From Eublepharis macularius (Eukaryota; Chordata; Lepidosauria; Squamata; Eublepharidae), in the NCBI RefSeq assembly GCF_028583425.1, contig NC_072801.1:20170001-20234000 (forward strand): a stretch of DNA of 64,000 nt, written 5' to 3'. Position 1 is the stretch's first letter, and each line of letters starts with the position of its first letter. Shown here piece by piece: positions 32,901 through 47,900 of the stretch. Under the pieces are notes generated by a model, which saw only the letters and a program-made list of their open reading frames with translations, made no database searches and was not told the DNA's origin. The translations under genes were made by a program, and so were the position numbers.

Positions 32901-35900
32901 ACCAATAGCAGCAAAACATGGGTTCTCCGATTCAGAGCAATTTCCAGGCTTTCCAGGAATAAAGGTCTACTTTGTCCGTCAACAGGACGCTAGTCTGAGC
33001 TTTCCCCTGCCTCCTGTCTGGAAATCAAGGTTGTTAATGCAATAAGCTGCTGGAAACAAAAAAACATCAGTTTTAGTCACCAACAATTTCCTGAAATGTT
33101 GTCACCAACACCCCTTTTTGGGGGGGGGGGAAGGAATGAATGACTTATTTATTACAAAGACCAGCATAAAAGTAAATATTTTACTTTTATTTTTTAAAGC
33201 TCAAGGGCTGATCTTAGAGATTCTGAGGTCTTGGGCAAAAGTCCAGAATGGGCCCGCAGAATCACTGCCCCCAATTCCCAGCAGCCCCCCCTTCCAAGCA
33301 ACCCCCACACCTCCTGCCCAAGAAAGGGGCAACCCTCGCCCTCTGTGATGCAGGCGGGAGTCACCGCCAGACACCAACCTTCCTGAGCCCCGGATAGGGT
33401 GGGCATGAGCAACCACTGCCCAGCTGGCTGCCCAAACCTTTGATTGATTGATTGATTGATTTTATTAGATTTGTATTCCGCCCTCCCCGCACCAGCAGGC
33501 TCAGGGCAGATTCCAATTAATACAATAATATAAAATACAATATCTTTAAAACCAATAAGACATCTTAAATATTTAAAAAATACACACACAACAAGCAATA
33601 CAGCAGCAGGTTTTGAAAAACATATGGCAGCAGATTTCAACAGCAACCACCACCCAACCACCTCCAAAAATATATGGCAAAGGCTAGGTGGTAGATACCC
33701 TTTGTAGGGGCACGGCTATCTCTAGGTGGCTGGCAGGAAGGCCCAGAGCGTCAACCATATGCCTGGTGGAACAGCTCTGTCTTACAGGCCCAGTGGAAGG
33801 ATAGCAAATCCGGCCAGGCCCTGATCTCTTTAGACAGAGCGTTCCACCAGGTTGGAGCCAGGACCGAAAAGGGGCAAGGTGCAAGCGGCAGCAAGAAGTT
33901 GCTCTTGATCACCACCCGCATTGAGCTGGGGCAGCTGCACGGATCTCAAGTCCCAGAAGTAGTTCTGAAACCGCTGACCAGATCAAGTGCAGAACCTACT
34001 GTGCATATTTTAAGTTTTAAAAAGGGGAGAGAGGGAGCTCTAATCACAGACCTCCTGCATCAGCTCAGATTTAACTGTTACTCACTTTTCCAATCTGCAA
34101 ATTCTTTTCCTTTTCCTTCCCTCATTTAAGATGTGTTGTGTATATTTTAACAGCGCTTCTCTTTGCCACCCATCTCTGGTTTTATGGAAAGACTTTGGGG
34201 CACAAGAATAAACGACAGTCCACTGCTCAGCAGACAAGGTATTTTTACAACTTTGCCCAGTGAATTTCCGTACGTTGGGGTAATGTGTGCCTGAGGCCTT
34301 GATTCCCTAAAGTTTCTGATTAATACAAACTGGAGGTTCTCAAACTTTTTGAAGTGGAACCCACCTCTAAACGGTTGTTTCGGTCCTGCTTACAGAATTA
34401 ACTCCAAGGTACTTCCTCCCTCCCCAACATAAATCACATGAATCTGACATGTTATCACTGAATTTATACTTTACTTTCCATGTCTCCATATTCATAAATC
34501 TGTAGTATTACTTAGTGGCCATCCAAGAAACCTCCTCTTCCAACTCACGCTTTTCCTCCTCCCCTTGTGACCTGCAAGAGAATGCTTCTAAAATCCAGCC
34601 CACGGAGGGAGAATGGCTGCTTTAATACCTCTCCCCCAACAACTCCCATAACTGATCATCTTGTTGAGGGAACTTCTGATAAGCTTCTGAGGAGCCCCAG
34701 ATTTCCTCAAAACAACTTTGAGAAAACTGCTTTCATTCATGCATTTCTGTCTAACTGTCCCAACTTGTTGCTTATTTTAGAACTGAAGAAAGATCCAGTC
34801 ATTCAGAAATACGGAGAAGAGAGGCGCGGGCTGTCCAGTTACATTCTAACCGCGGAGGAGATGCGTCGCTACAGCTATCCTCTAGAAGGCAAGTGTTGCA
34901 ATGTACATAAGGTGCTTTGAACACTTTAAAGCATTTTTAAAAGAGCTTGTTATCCTGGGGGTTGTGGTAAATCTACAAATACTGCTGATTTGAAAGGGTT
35001 TGTGCTAATGTGGAGGGGGCCATGTTATGTATGCTGCTATGCTCTTATGGCACATGTAGGATACTCTTGGGAGCTGCACACTGTAGGATTTGAACCAGGA
35101 ACCTGTTGATCAGTGCTGGCTTTTTAGACCAGCAGGCTGTCCACTGTTAAAAGGATGGGAGTACACACAGATTCAGCCTGAAGTTAGCCACATAAGCCCC
35201 ACAGTCCTCCCTGGTTTGGGAATTCAAGTGGTGCTGGGGGCCACTCAGTTGCTATTGAGGGATATTGAAGATTTGCAGGCCTCTTTCCATCCTGTCAACC
35301 CACAGTCCCTTCTGTCCATCCTGACCATCTGACGCTCAATGCTTCATTAATAAGCAGGGTTTCGGCCTGTGGGTTTTCCTGCATCTGTGCCTTCATATGC
35401 CAGCCTCTGTGCCACACTGGCTTTTGTGATGGTTTGTTTTGAAAAACATATATATGCTTCCTTTTGCAGGCTCCAGCAACTGCAGCCATTTTGTTTCCAT
35501 CGGTCGCAACGTCCCGGTTTCAGACAACAGCCCCCTTTTTGGACTGGACTGTGAAATGGTAATGTTTTGCTTCCTTTCCTGACAAGCAGTGAGGGTTGTC
35601 TTGTCCACAGCTCATGGCTGACCGTTCAGAAATCCTCCGTATGAGATGTCAAGAGTCCAGAGCGATAGCTGGATTTTTTAAAAAAAGTTTTGACGTTCTT
35701 GGTACGGGATGCCTCCTGTCTGTTAGCAATCAGGAGATGTAACCTCATTCAAAGCGAATCTCTCCGCTTCTTGCTTCGGAGAATCAACAAGGACCAAATT
35801 CTGCCTGGGGAGGGGGAAGACCATTGGCCCGATCAAACAAGAGCCGGTCTAAATGCTATATTTTCTTTTTTTCCAGTGCCTCACTGATAAAGGATCTGAA

Positions 35901-38900
35901 CTCGCACGAATCTCAGTGGTGGATGCCAGCGGCCAGTGTATTATGGATGAGCTTGTAAAGCCCTCGTTGCCAATAAGGAATTACCTCACTAGGTAACCCT
36001 GTTTGTAGATTTAGTCTGAGAAACCATCCAGGATTTTCAGTGGTCTGATCCAAAAAATAATGTCCCCCAAATAATCATGTAATTTTAAAGTTATTGAATA
36101 TAAGCAAAACCAGATTTAATTAGAGGGGAGGAGGCCTGGGCAATAGAATACTAGCAGAAATCCCCTGGGGCAGTGTTACTCAATCCATGGATTGGGACCC
36201 TCAGAGCAGATTCCTACCTACTGTGGTGTCTGAACAAAACTTTATGATTTTTAGGATTTTAAATATGTCATAAGCCTCCTCAGTTATCATTTTTTTGAAA
36301 GTCTGAGTGTATATTTTTAAAATGCTGAGAGCCAGTAAGAATGCCAAACTAGGATCTGGAAGACAAGGTTTGAATCCTCTGCCATGGAAGCTCACTGGGT
36401 AACCTTGAGTCAGTTACACACACTCGGCCTAGCCCGCCTCATAAGGTTGTTGTGAGGACAAAAGAGAAGAGAGGCGATCAACGTGAACCACTTTGGATCC
36501 CCATTGGAAAGAAAGATGGGTATAAATGAGGAGCATTTCAGCACTTGTCTCTTCCACAGCCGGGAGGCTTTTTGCATCAGGGAAGATGAGGCGGAGATCC
36601 CTATGAGAGTGGGCAATGGCTTCTGCCTTTACTTCCCTTTTGTCTAGAACCCTGGGAGTCTTAGAATTCAGTTGCTGTAGGACAAGAATTTGTTGACTTT
36701 TCAAAGCAAGAGACAGAAGAGCCTGGGCCAGATTCTGTCCTAGAGATTCACGTCCTGGCCTTGATTAACTGTACATTCCCCTTAAGGCCTCAAATACCCT
36801 CTTGATTGTGTCTTGAAGGTACTCCGGTATTACAAAGAAGCTTCTTTGTTCCGTCACCACCACGCTCGCCGACGTCCAGGCCCAGCTGAAAAGTCTACTT
36901 CCTCCTGATGCCGTTTTAGTGGGTCATTCTTTAAATTTTGACCTCCACGCTTTAGAAGTGAGTATCTGTCTCATTTGAATGGAGAGTCTTCACTTCTGTG
37001 GGTGTGGCAAGCAAATCAGACAGGAACCCTTCATCATAGGAGAGGCACAATCCCCGTTTCCATTCTGTTGCTCACCTTTTTAGAAATTGAGCACCATTTT
37101 CTCTGACACACTTCTCATGGTACCACTTGTCTGCCTTTTGTGAGAAAGCCCCAGCAGCTCCAGCTGCTGTTTGGGAATCCCAGGTGGTCCCTTCCTCAGT
37201 CAAAGGGCCTTTAAATTGATATTTTAACAACTTTCATATTTTGCTGCTCAGCTATGGATTTGTGGTTTTCTACTCTTGCTTCCCTTCACTGGGGACTTAT
37301 TTTTGATGGGCTCTACACAAAACCCTTCCAAGCCTGCTTGTCGACAAATTAGAATAGCTGGGATCTGTTCTAAGCTTCTGGATGTTTATACTGAATATCC
37401 TTCTTTCTGCCCTTTTCCCATCAAGACTGGCCTTACAAATTCAATTTCGGTAATAAAAACTACACATTAAAACAAGCTTCGAAACAACACACCATAAAGA
37501 GCTCGATGTATCAAAGAGCCACCAGAAACAACAGTTCAAGAATAAGAATGGCATGCTTTGGGCCCAGCAAGGAATTGTGGGAATATGATCTTTCCCAGTA
37601 TAGGATTCTATAAGCTCTCTGAGGTTTTAGCAGGCTGATGCCTCCAACCCACTCTCAACTGCTGTGTGCAATCCATGCCTCCTGGACTCTGCCCAATCCT
37701 CATCAGGGTAGCTTTTTAAACATTCCTTTGTTTAATTTACAAAACCATGTTTTTAGGCTTGCCTGTAAAGTACCTCAAGATGACTGGCTTGATTTTGCTA
37801 CTTGGATGTAATAATTTGCCATCAAAGATTGCGACAAACCAGACTTGCATCCCGGCACTAAAAGTATGATGTCAGTGTTCCAGAATCAGGGTGCCAACAC
37901 TGATAAAGCTCTGTCTTTGGTAGCCTGCCTACCTGAAGATGAGGGATGGGTCATCTGAACCAGGCCTGCAAATGATGATCTCAGCGTGTGGGCAGGTTCA
38001 TACAGAAGGACGGGAAGATCAGATCTAATTTAGAGGGATTTTTGTCCCTGTTTTGGTCGCAAATGCAGTATCTTCTTGGGGGCTTTTTAATTTTCTGTTC
38101 ATATCAGCGGACTACTCTCTGCAGTCTGCAAGTTCTTTCTGGGAATGTACCACTGCAGTTTTGAACATGCCTGCTGCACTCTCCCGCATTTCCCTCTCCA
38201 CATACATTCGCACAGTAGCACAGAGAGAAAGGTAGGCTCCCTTAGGTGCTGCTTTTCTGCATGCAGGGAATTTTTTACATTGTGGGGAAACATGAAAATG
38301 CAGTTCTCATTCTAACATCTATAGTAATGGCGTTCCCCGAAAGAACCCTTTACATGATTCTGTGGAATGTATAGCCACATTTTGTGGAGTGTATGTATGT
38401 GTGTTCCTACCTGTTGTTGAAGTACATTTTAAGAAGGACGGGGTTGGAAAATAAAGAGGAAATCCTCGAAGAGGGTATTTCTGTAGGCTGTATTTGTCGA
38501 AGGGGCCCGTGATAGAAAGTCAGTTGCAGCATTATCTTTACAGCCTCGAGACTGAAGCTGCACTCTGTGGGCATATTCTGAGTCGTGCTTCTGACGCCTA
38601 CTCTCTTTCAGGTGATACATCCCAGCGTGATAGACACTTCGCTGCTTTATACCCGGAAGGGAGGCAAAAGATTCAGGTTGAAATTCTTAGCGGAAGCTAT
38701 TTTAGGGTAAAGGCTGTTTCTGTTCAACTCTCACTGTTTCAGAAGTCAAACGAAGTGGAGGGCCCATGAGGAACTGTGGGAGGGCTGAAGAAATTGTTAG
38801 GATGTCTTCTTGCTCCCTGCTCGTGTCAGGCTTAGGCCTACCTCACAGGGTCGTTGTGGAGATAAAATGAGGGAATGGAGAACCGTGTACACTGCCCCAA

Positions 38901-41900
38901 GCTTCTTGAAGGATGGGATAAAAATGTAATAGACATCTTGTAGCAGGGAGTCCCGTAAGTAAATTGTGCTGCTTTTGAGTGCTGATGCACTTTCTTTTGT
39001 ACATTTTGAACCGACAGTCAGTCAGTTTGACTGAGTGATTACGTGTAGCGAGAACACACAGCTTAAAGTGCTGACTGGTCTGAGCTGTAATGAATTTTCA
39101 TGAGGACCAGGATTCTCTCATGAAGTGCTGGTGTTCTGCTACATCAGTGTGTTCCCTTAGCAGATGTGAAATGGTTCACGTACTTTGCTCTGTTTAACTT
39201 TGTGCATTTTCCTTTTTCAACATCCAAGGAAGGAAATCCAGTGCAAAGACCAAGAGGGTCACAATCCAACCGAAGATGCCACATGTGCCCTTGAACTGGC
39301 CCAGTTTTTCATTAACCAGGGACCTAGAAAGGTAATAGTCTTTATATCATCTATGTACTTAAAAAAAAATCAGATGTTAAAATTCTGCCTGTAACCATCA
39401 TAGAGGAGAAAATTCATGTCAGTGATGCCCAGTGAGTATAACTTATTTCCCTTAACAATGGTGTAATGTGCCATAAATTTTAGTTTAGGAAAATGAGTCA
39501 TGGCTGTTCTTTACTTCAGTACGTCATTGAGGTGTATCTGAATACTGAATATATTTATGATAATCTTGTAACATTACCCTTTGATAGTGATAAGCAGCAA
39601 TGTTTACCTCAGGAGTGAGAGGCTGTAGCATAATGCCAGAAGACGTGCCATGTATTCTGAAGGTCCCAGGTTCAATCCCTGTCTTATCCAACTAAAATAT
39701 TTTCTCTGCCTGAGAATCACTGCCAGTCACAGACAAAACTGAATTCTTTTTAAGTATGCAGCCTAAAGGGACGCTTCTGCATCAAAAGGCAGGTGGAAAT
39801 AAAAAAATGTCCGTCTGAGCTTCTGGTACTCCACGATGTTCCATTTAATTGCTGTTAAGCAATCCGTCTTCCGTGACTGTCCACTCAAGCCATCCAAGAT
39901 GGCAGCCATTGCTTCATACCTTCATAATTTCAGTGACTATGGGATAGGGGTCTGGTAGAAGCCTGGGTGTCAACCCCCCCCCCCTCAATATATCCAGGTT
40001 TTCTAGTTGAACCAGAACTGGGTACAACAAAAATATGGGAAATCTCTTGCAAAACCCCAGACGTTGCCAGCAAAACTCAAAGTCTGGAGAATTTGCGACC
40101 CAGACCAAATGTAAACTTTGGAGCAAGCGTGTTTTGTAAAATGCATTTACTTCTTTTCAAGGTAGCAGAGCTGAATCTGGAAGCCCAGTGGCTGAGGCAG
40201 AGCCGAACAGGAGGCTCACAGAAGCATGCCTTGCCGAAGCCAAAGAACGGGATCCCGAAGCAGACAAGGACCCCCATCCAGGGGTAAATAGCTTTCCCTT
40301 CCTTCCATTCTTGGTTTTGGAAAAGACCGATCTGCCTGGACAATGGTGCCACGCCTTTCATGGCACAGCTTACCCCCACAGTTAACCTACCCACCATGGC
40401 TCTAGAAAGAGTAGTGTGCCAGTAAGGTATCCTGCCATCTGACATTTGTGCAGAATTGCAGGATGTGTTGGCAGACTAGAAACCAAAGTGTGCATATTAG
40501 TTACTCTGGTCTTCCCATTATTCTGCCAGTTCCCCCACTCTACATCCAAGCCCTGTCCCAAGCATCAAAACAGTCCCTCATTGGCAGTTTTTTGTATTTT
40601 GCTGCAGAAAGCTCTCTTGTGTATATCATGTGTACCCATCATATGTACCCATGATCACTGGCCCTTTTTGCGAAATGCATTGCTTCAGTTGCCTTTGCGG
40701 GGGAGAACTGCATCAGGTTTTGTCTCTGCAAAGTCCACTGGTCACTTCACAATGTTTTGCATGTATTTAAAAATGGGTAATGTGTTATTTTAATACTTCT
40801 GTGTTTTATATGCTTAAAAAATCACCCAAGTAAAGAAACCCTGGTTGATTAAAAATCGTGATCAGTTGATTCAATCTGTGCCTGTTTGCTTTTGCATAAG
40901 CAGTGGCTCTATTTAAAATTAACTTTAGCATATAGCCAACCAAGTAACATGATTTTAAAGCAACTTATCACTCTTTAAAAATACCACCCAGGGCAAATTA
41001 ATTTTTCCTTGCAGTACAGTTCATTGCCGCCTCCTATAAAGGTGCAGTAGAATGGCTAAGAAACTTGAGCTATGAGTTGGGAAGTCTCTGGTTCGAATCT
41101 CACCTCTGCTAACAATGTGGCCTGGAACACATGATTGTGTCTCAGCCTCAGTCCCTTCTATATCATGGGGGTGGTAATACTAATCTACCTTGCATGGTTG
41201 TTGTAAGATAATGCGCCTTGAACAATCTAAGCCAGTGCTGAGCAGCTCATTTGGAATGCAGCATTGCTGGGGGGGGGGTTTAAACCCCAATAGATTTAGC
41301 TTTCCTTTTTCATCCTTAGCCTTCCAGATGTTTTGCAGTCTCTCAATCGAAAAACACTGCTTCTGGGAGAACAGAATGACATTTCTTCCTACAATGGCCA
41401 ATGCAAGCAAGTAAGTCATAAATGTCCTCACTCACATGCTCATTTGGAGAAAAGGAAGTATGAATCCCGGGGGAGGGGGTGAGTGGAGATGAGATGGTAG
41501 AACAGCTGGACAAACAGCTCCTCGCCCAGCCTCTCTTCCCCAACTCCCAGCACAGCTAAGGAGCCATCTTGCCCTGTAAGAGAGAGGAGCTGCCCCTCAT
41601 CCAGGTACTGCCACTTTCCACTGATGTGGCCCCTCCCTCTCTGCCAAACCCATTCATTCAGCCATCTTCAACACATGACAGGAAGTCATCAGACACCAAT
41701 GTTACATAGCATGGAGGGAGCTGGAGTTAGGAGCTCACCAGCAACTGGAGCCATGGGCAGCAGCAAACACAAGCCAAGCAGCAAGAGGTCTACTGCAGTC
41801 AAGAACAAGCCAAGGGGCAGAGGCAGGAAAGAATCCTCTCCATCTCAGTGCACCCTAGCTTTGCTGTACTGTTGCTCCCCTCAATGGGCATGGAAAAACA

Positions 41901-44900
41901 GCAGGGGGCACAGGGCCCTTTCTTTCTACATATTAGCGTTATCCAGAAGGTCCTTCCAAAAATGGTGTCTTCTTAGGACCCCTGAGGGTACTGGCCACTG
42001 GGTTAAGGACCACCGCTTTAGCCTGTCCACTCCCCTCACGTACCCTGGGTTTTCAGAGCAGCGCCCTGCAGTCCTTGTTCTTCCTTGCAGTCCTTGTTCT
42101 TCAATCTTCCTGTTCAAATGTCATCCCTTTTAGATTCTCCAGCAAGCCTTGGAAGAGATTCCCTGCTCATCTTTCAGTGTTATTTGGTTTCCTTTGGATC
42201 CCCGATTCCTTGCCTCCCGCCTCGCTGCAGAAATCAGAACAAAGGTAACTGTGCTTTGTCTCCCCAGTATTTTACCAGGAGGAGAGGAATCTGCCTGTAT
42301 CAGGTCTTTGTGAAGTTCCGGCTTTAACCCTTGCTTCCATAGTTGCAGGCTAAGCTGGCTAACATGCTGACGGTGTACGCAGGTCCATTTGGAAAGGGCT
42401 TGTGTCTGAAGGCTTTGAAGAAGGCCTTTGAGAAGTATGGACATATTCAATCAATCAGAGTCATTCCAGAAACCCTAAAGGTAAATGGACAGAAAGGTTT
42501 TTTTATTTTCCCCTGTGCTGGAATTCTGCAGCGAGTTGTTATATTTTGGGCTGTTCCCTAAATAGCTCCGTACTGTAGACCACAAGGAGAACGTCTCAAA
42601 AGAATGATGTAGAGTGTGAGTGTGGGGGTGTTTAAGATAACACTTTTATTTTCCCATCGACATCTACAGGTCTACAATATTTGCGAGGTAGCATTGCTGT
42701 CCCCCAGAAATGTCCCAGCGTATTCTTGCACAAACGAGCCAGGCATGCCCACCCCTCAAAACTCACAGAGAATACCACAGATCCAGAGGAGTTAACCGTG
42801 TTAGTCTATAGTAGCAAAATAGAAAAGACTCCAGTAGCACCTTAAAGACTAACCAACTTTAATGTAGCATAAGCTACAGTACCACATAATACCACAGTAT
42901 TCAAGTCCTCAGAGATCTCACTGAAAAACACTTGACTCCTCTAAGATTTAGAAGTTAAGGCTGCTGTAGATAATTGTTGTTAACAGAGGGCTATTTTGCC
43001 AGGCTGACGGAATTTGAGAGCTCAGCTTGTTGAAGAAAGTAGCTGTGCTAAACCCAGACCTGACCAGAATTCCAAAGCCGCCTTCGGAGACGGGCAGAGA
43101 AAGCCAGTCATTTGCGGACTCTTTGACCACCTTTCTTCCCCCATCAATTATCAGCTCATCTTGTCCGCAAGCCTACGCATCATCACTCTTCCAAGCAGCA
43201 AGCCAAATGATCAGGCATCACAGAGCAGCGCTAACCACAGGCTAGGCTGCTTTGGGGATTCCCCCCCACTCAAACCCTTTTGAGTGGCCTTGCGCAAGTC
43301 ACTCTCAGCCTAGTCTACCTCACTGGGTTGTTGTGAAGAGGACTGGAGATACTCCCCCCCACCACCAAGGAATGTATTCAATAAAAATGTAATAAAAGGA
43401 AATGCAGTAGGGCTGACCATCACGGTTTGGTGATCCACTGCCATCTTCTCCTTTTCCCAAGCCCCATGTCTGCATCCAGTATGAAGTCCTAGAGGCGGCC
43501 CAGCTTGCTATAGAGAACCTGAATGGAGCAGAAGTTGCAGGATCCTATATTAAGGTATGCTTGTCTCCTGCCTTTGTAGAGTGGCAGCTGGAGGCAGCCT
43601 TAGAGGGGGAGGTATCCAGTTCACGGAGCAGATGGACTCAAGGCAAGTATTCTCATTGGCTCTCCAGTCTTAGATAAACACAGGGCTTTCCCATCACTGG
43701 GTCTCCCAAGATCCGTTTAAACAGGAGATGCAAGGGATTGAACCTGGCTTGGACCAGTCACAGCTCCCCCCTTGTGGGCGAAGCAGCACCCCCACAAGGC
43801 CTGCCTGTAACCATTGAGCTCTTCTGTACTCGTGTTTCAGAATCTGGTCCAACAGGCTCTCTTTTGCACCAGAACCCCGGGCATTAGGAAGCTGTGCTCG
43901 GCCAGGAGTTTCTTGTGCTATTGTGCAGTTGTGTTTGTGTCTCTCTCCTCCTTTCCCCCACCAGGTGCAAAGACCTGTCACTGAAATGACACTAGATTGT
44001 GAGGCCCTCCTTAGAGAGCTGGAAACGGATGCAGACAATGAAGGTGTGATTTACGTGGCAGGACTGGAGAAGATGCACAGCGAGGCAGATTTGCAGGAGC
44101 AGTTGGGTTTCCCGAAAGGCTTGAAGTCTGTTTTCCTGCCAAGGGATCCCAGAAGTGGAAGACAGAGAAATTACTGTTTTCTCAGTAAGTACAGTATATA
44201 CACAGCACTCAAGGGACTAAAACCTGGAAGCGCTCTATACTTGCAGAAACAACACAAAGAGGTTGTTTGGACTGAACAAAGGAGCCAGAAGAAAGACCTG
44301 ACAGCCATGTTTCTAATCAGGAAGGATTTGCTAGGGGTGCTTCTCAGGGTGTTCAAGGAGTCCCTTTCATTGAACAATAATCGTTCCATTGCACAAGTCA
44401 TCCCGAGAAATTGCTCTGAAGATTATTCTTTCCTCTGATGATTTCAGTGTGCTTCAGCCAATGCTTCCGGTGACAAAAGAAATACCAAGGGCAACCCTAG
44501 TGCAAATTAGCAAAAACAACAAGCCAGGGCTACAATATAGTTAATAATTGGAGTATAATCTATTGTTTACAATACAAAGTGCAAAAGTGCTGAAAATACA
44601 TGCATGGATTATAAACCAATTTATACAGAAGAATTTACAAGTGCATAGATACAGTTACCAGTAGCAAATATAATTGTGCAAAATATCACTGTCCGGAACA
44701 AGTCTTATCCATTAAAGTGCAAATGCCAAAAAAGTCAAAGGAGAATCGGTAGGTGGGAGCTTGCGCCAAAGGGATATTAGCAGTCCATACAATCAAGGTA
44801 CATATACAGAAGAAAACGCCGACGGGGACTTGCAGGCAAATAACATTAACCCGTTTCGTGAGGATCACCCCTCACTTCTTCCTGGGCGTGTAGCAATTCG

Positions 44901-47900
44901 GACTGTACATACTGTGAAGGAAAATTAACAATAAACGAACATATATTCAATTTTAATAAATATTTAAAACAGCAAACCACACACTCACAGTATGAAAGTA
45001 GCGCCACGAGTTCTCCCACCGTTCCTCCGACACGCAATTCACGGACGTGTGCCCATAAAGGTAACCATTGCTACTAATATAGCCACCGTAGGAGGAATCA
45101 AACATGGTCAAGAAAAGGCTTTGCAAGAGCTGGAAAACTTACAGAATTTTAATTGGACATTCATAAGAAACAGGAAAAATTAATGTCAAAATTCAAACCA
45201 TGTGGGGACAGGGAGTTTGTCTGAAAGATCCATTTGGATTCTAAACGAGATAGTAATTTAGCCCGATCAGTGGCAAAAGGACATTCCAGTATGTCTATTA
45301 CTGAAACTTTAAAATCTTGAGGATGGTGCTTGAATTCATGAAAGTGACTAACAAGGGGTGCCTCCCAAACCTGATTCCTTATTCTGGATAGATGCTCTTG
45401 TATCCTGATCCTTAGTGGGCGAGTTGTGCTCCCCACATACAATAAGGGGCATTTGCACTGGATGACATAGATCACATTTTCAGACTTACAGTTTGAAAAA
45501 AACTGTCTATTAGAACGATAATCGGGGAGTATTTGTTCTGCCCTAACCATAAGGCTGCATACGTTACATGAGCCACAGGCAAAGTGGCCTTTAGGCAAGT
45601 TATTGGGAGCCTGGTGACTGGAGAATTCCGATTTCATTATCATATCTCCAATAGATCGCGTGCGTCTGAATCCGACTGACAGCCCTGATTCACATCCAGG
45701 AATGTCCCTAATGAGATGCCAATGCTGTCTGATAATAGATGTTATTTTTGTGGCCAGTGGGGTATATTCCAGTCCCCATTTGATCTTATTGTCTCCCTTC
45801 CTGTGTCTAGGTGTTAAAAGGACAGCCCGATCCGTGGCGTCTGAGCTCAATCTAGCCCGTTCAATCACATGCTGGGGGTAACCTCTTATTGCAAAACTTA
45901 CTTCCAGTTCCCGACCACTAGAATTATAGGAATGGGAACTGGTGGAATTCCGTTTTAGGCGTAGGAACTGTCCCAGGGGGATGTTGTCTTTAAGTTTTCT
46001 AGGGTGAAAGGACTGATAATGCAGATAGGAGCATCTGTCCGTCGATTTCTTAAAGGGGCGGACTGATAATCCATTAGATTCACGGTAAATAGTGACGTCA
46101 AGATAGTCCAGGTTGCTTGAGCTCCCATTCCAATAGATTATACTCCAATTATTAACTATATTGTAGCCCTGGCTTGTTGTTTAATGCTTCCGGTGAGGCA
46201 TGCTGCAGTCTAGTTTGCATATGGGTGATCTGCACCAGTGGGGATAGTTGAACCCTTGTGAAGGTGGGATAAAACAGCTTTCTCCAAAACGTTCAGAAAC
46301 TGCAGCCAACAAGAGATGAATGTTATTTATTAGTTTTGCATTTACCAACTATGAAAGTAGCAACAGCTGCCGAACTCCGATGATCTGTAAATTCCCCAAC
46401 AAGATGGGTGGAATTCTGGGTGGGCCTGGCCTGCCTGTCTGCTCTTTCATCATTTTGTGTTAGGTTAGCAGAAAACAATAGAACTATTTTGAAAACAACT
46501 TTCAGGCGTTTATTTTATTGCAGTCAAACAGTGTTTGATTGTGCTGGCGGCGCACCGCAGTCCCCCGGATTAGGGTACATGGAGGGCAGAGGCATCGTCT
46601 GTAAAGTCTCTTCTAGAATTAGAATTCTACTCCCCCTCCCTTTTAAGTATCCCGCATTTCAGAAGATGTACAATTAAAAAGCTGCCTAGGTTGAAGAAAT
46701 GAAAGCATCTTAAGTGAAGCGCAGTCACCAGCTATTCTGCATTTCTGTTTTAGAATTTCAAACGGTGGAAAATGCTTCTGCTGCCCTTAAAACCATAGAG
46801 GGGCAGACCACCGGAAGACTGCAGAGCAGGGGTGCGCTGACACCTCCCCATCTCCACCAGTGGGTCTGCCATGAGAATCAAAGGGGTGAATGGCCCGGCA
46901 CTCCAGGGCTGCAGCACGATGCTGAACGCCAGACGAAGGAACAGCCATTCGCTTTGGTAAGTTGGTTGCCTTTAACCCTCTGAGATGCCATCAAGTCAGC
47001 ACGCCACGGGGAAGAACAGCTGGCGTGCAGACACTCCCTTGATCTCTGATGTCTCCATCGTAAGGGTTTCGGGCAAATGAAAGCTGCCAGAGATGCTGGA
47101 GAACCATCCGCCATAGCTAAATAATACTGGTCTAAAGGGATCCTAAGATCTGGCTGTAGGTGATCCCAAGCAAGACTTCAGTTTAAGATGAGCCATGGTT
47201 CCATGACAGTACATATGCCTTGCAGGCAGAGGGCCCCAAGTTTATCTCCAGCCGCATACATCCCGCCCCCCCAAGACCCTAGAGAGCCACCACTACACAA
47301 GCTGCTTGATCATATGCAGCTGTCTTCCACCGACTGTCTATTAAGGCCAGTCTTGTCTCCTCTGACTCGCAGCGGCTCTCTGGGGTCTCAGGTCCTTCAC
47401 CTCACCTGCTCTGTGGCCCTTTGAACTGGAGATGCCAGGGAATGAACCTGGGACCTTCTGCGTGCCCAGCAGGTGCCCCTCCCCTACCTCTGGGTCTTAC
47501 TAAAACAACAGAGCTCCTTATCTGGGTTTACTTTTGTGTTTCTCTAGTTGCATTTTTGGGGTTGATTGGGCTTTCTCAAAGTACGTTTGTCACAGAAATG
47601 TTTGTGGGATTTTATGGTACTGGGGGACCTATGACATTTCTGTCACTTGTTGCAAAACAATTCTTGGAGAAACCTTCCAAATGATGGCTATTTTTAATGC
47701 AAGCTTTCACAGTTTTTCCTTTGCAGCAGCAAGACTTAAAGAGTGCAATGAAGGCTTTTGACCGCTGGATCAAAAAGCTCTACAGAGGTTTGCCAAACCG
47801 TACGCTGTGTGTCATACTGTTTCCAGGGACAGACAGGTAAGGAACCCTCAGCATATCTCCCATCCCCCACCTGCCATTTCATTGGTGCAAACAGGGAGTG

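Noticed and set aside
43705-43830. Additional minus-strand type A SINE
   Set aside because: Only a short B-box-like match (GGGATTGAACCTGG) is visible; too weak to list as a feature.
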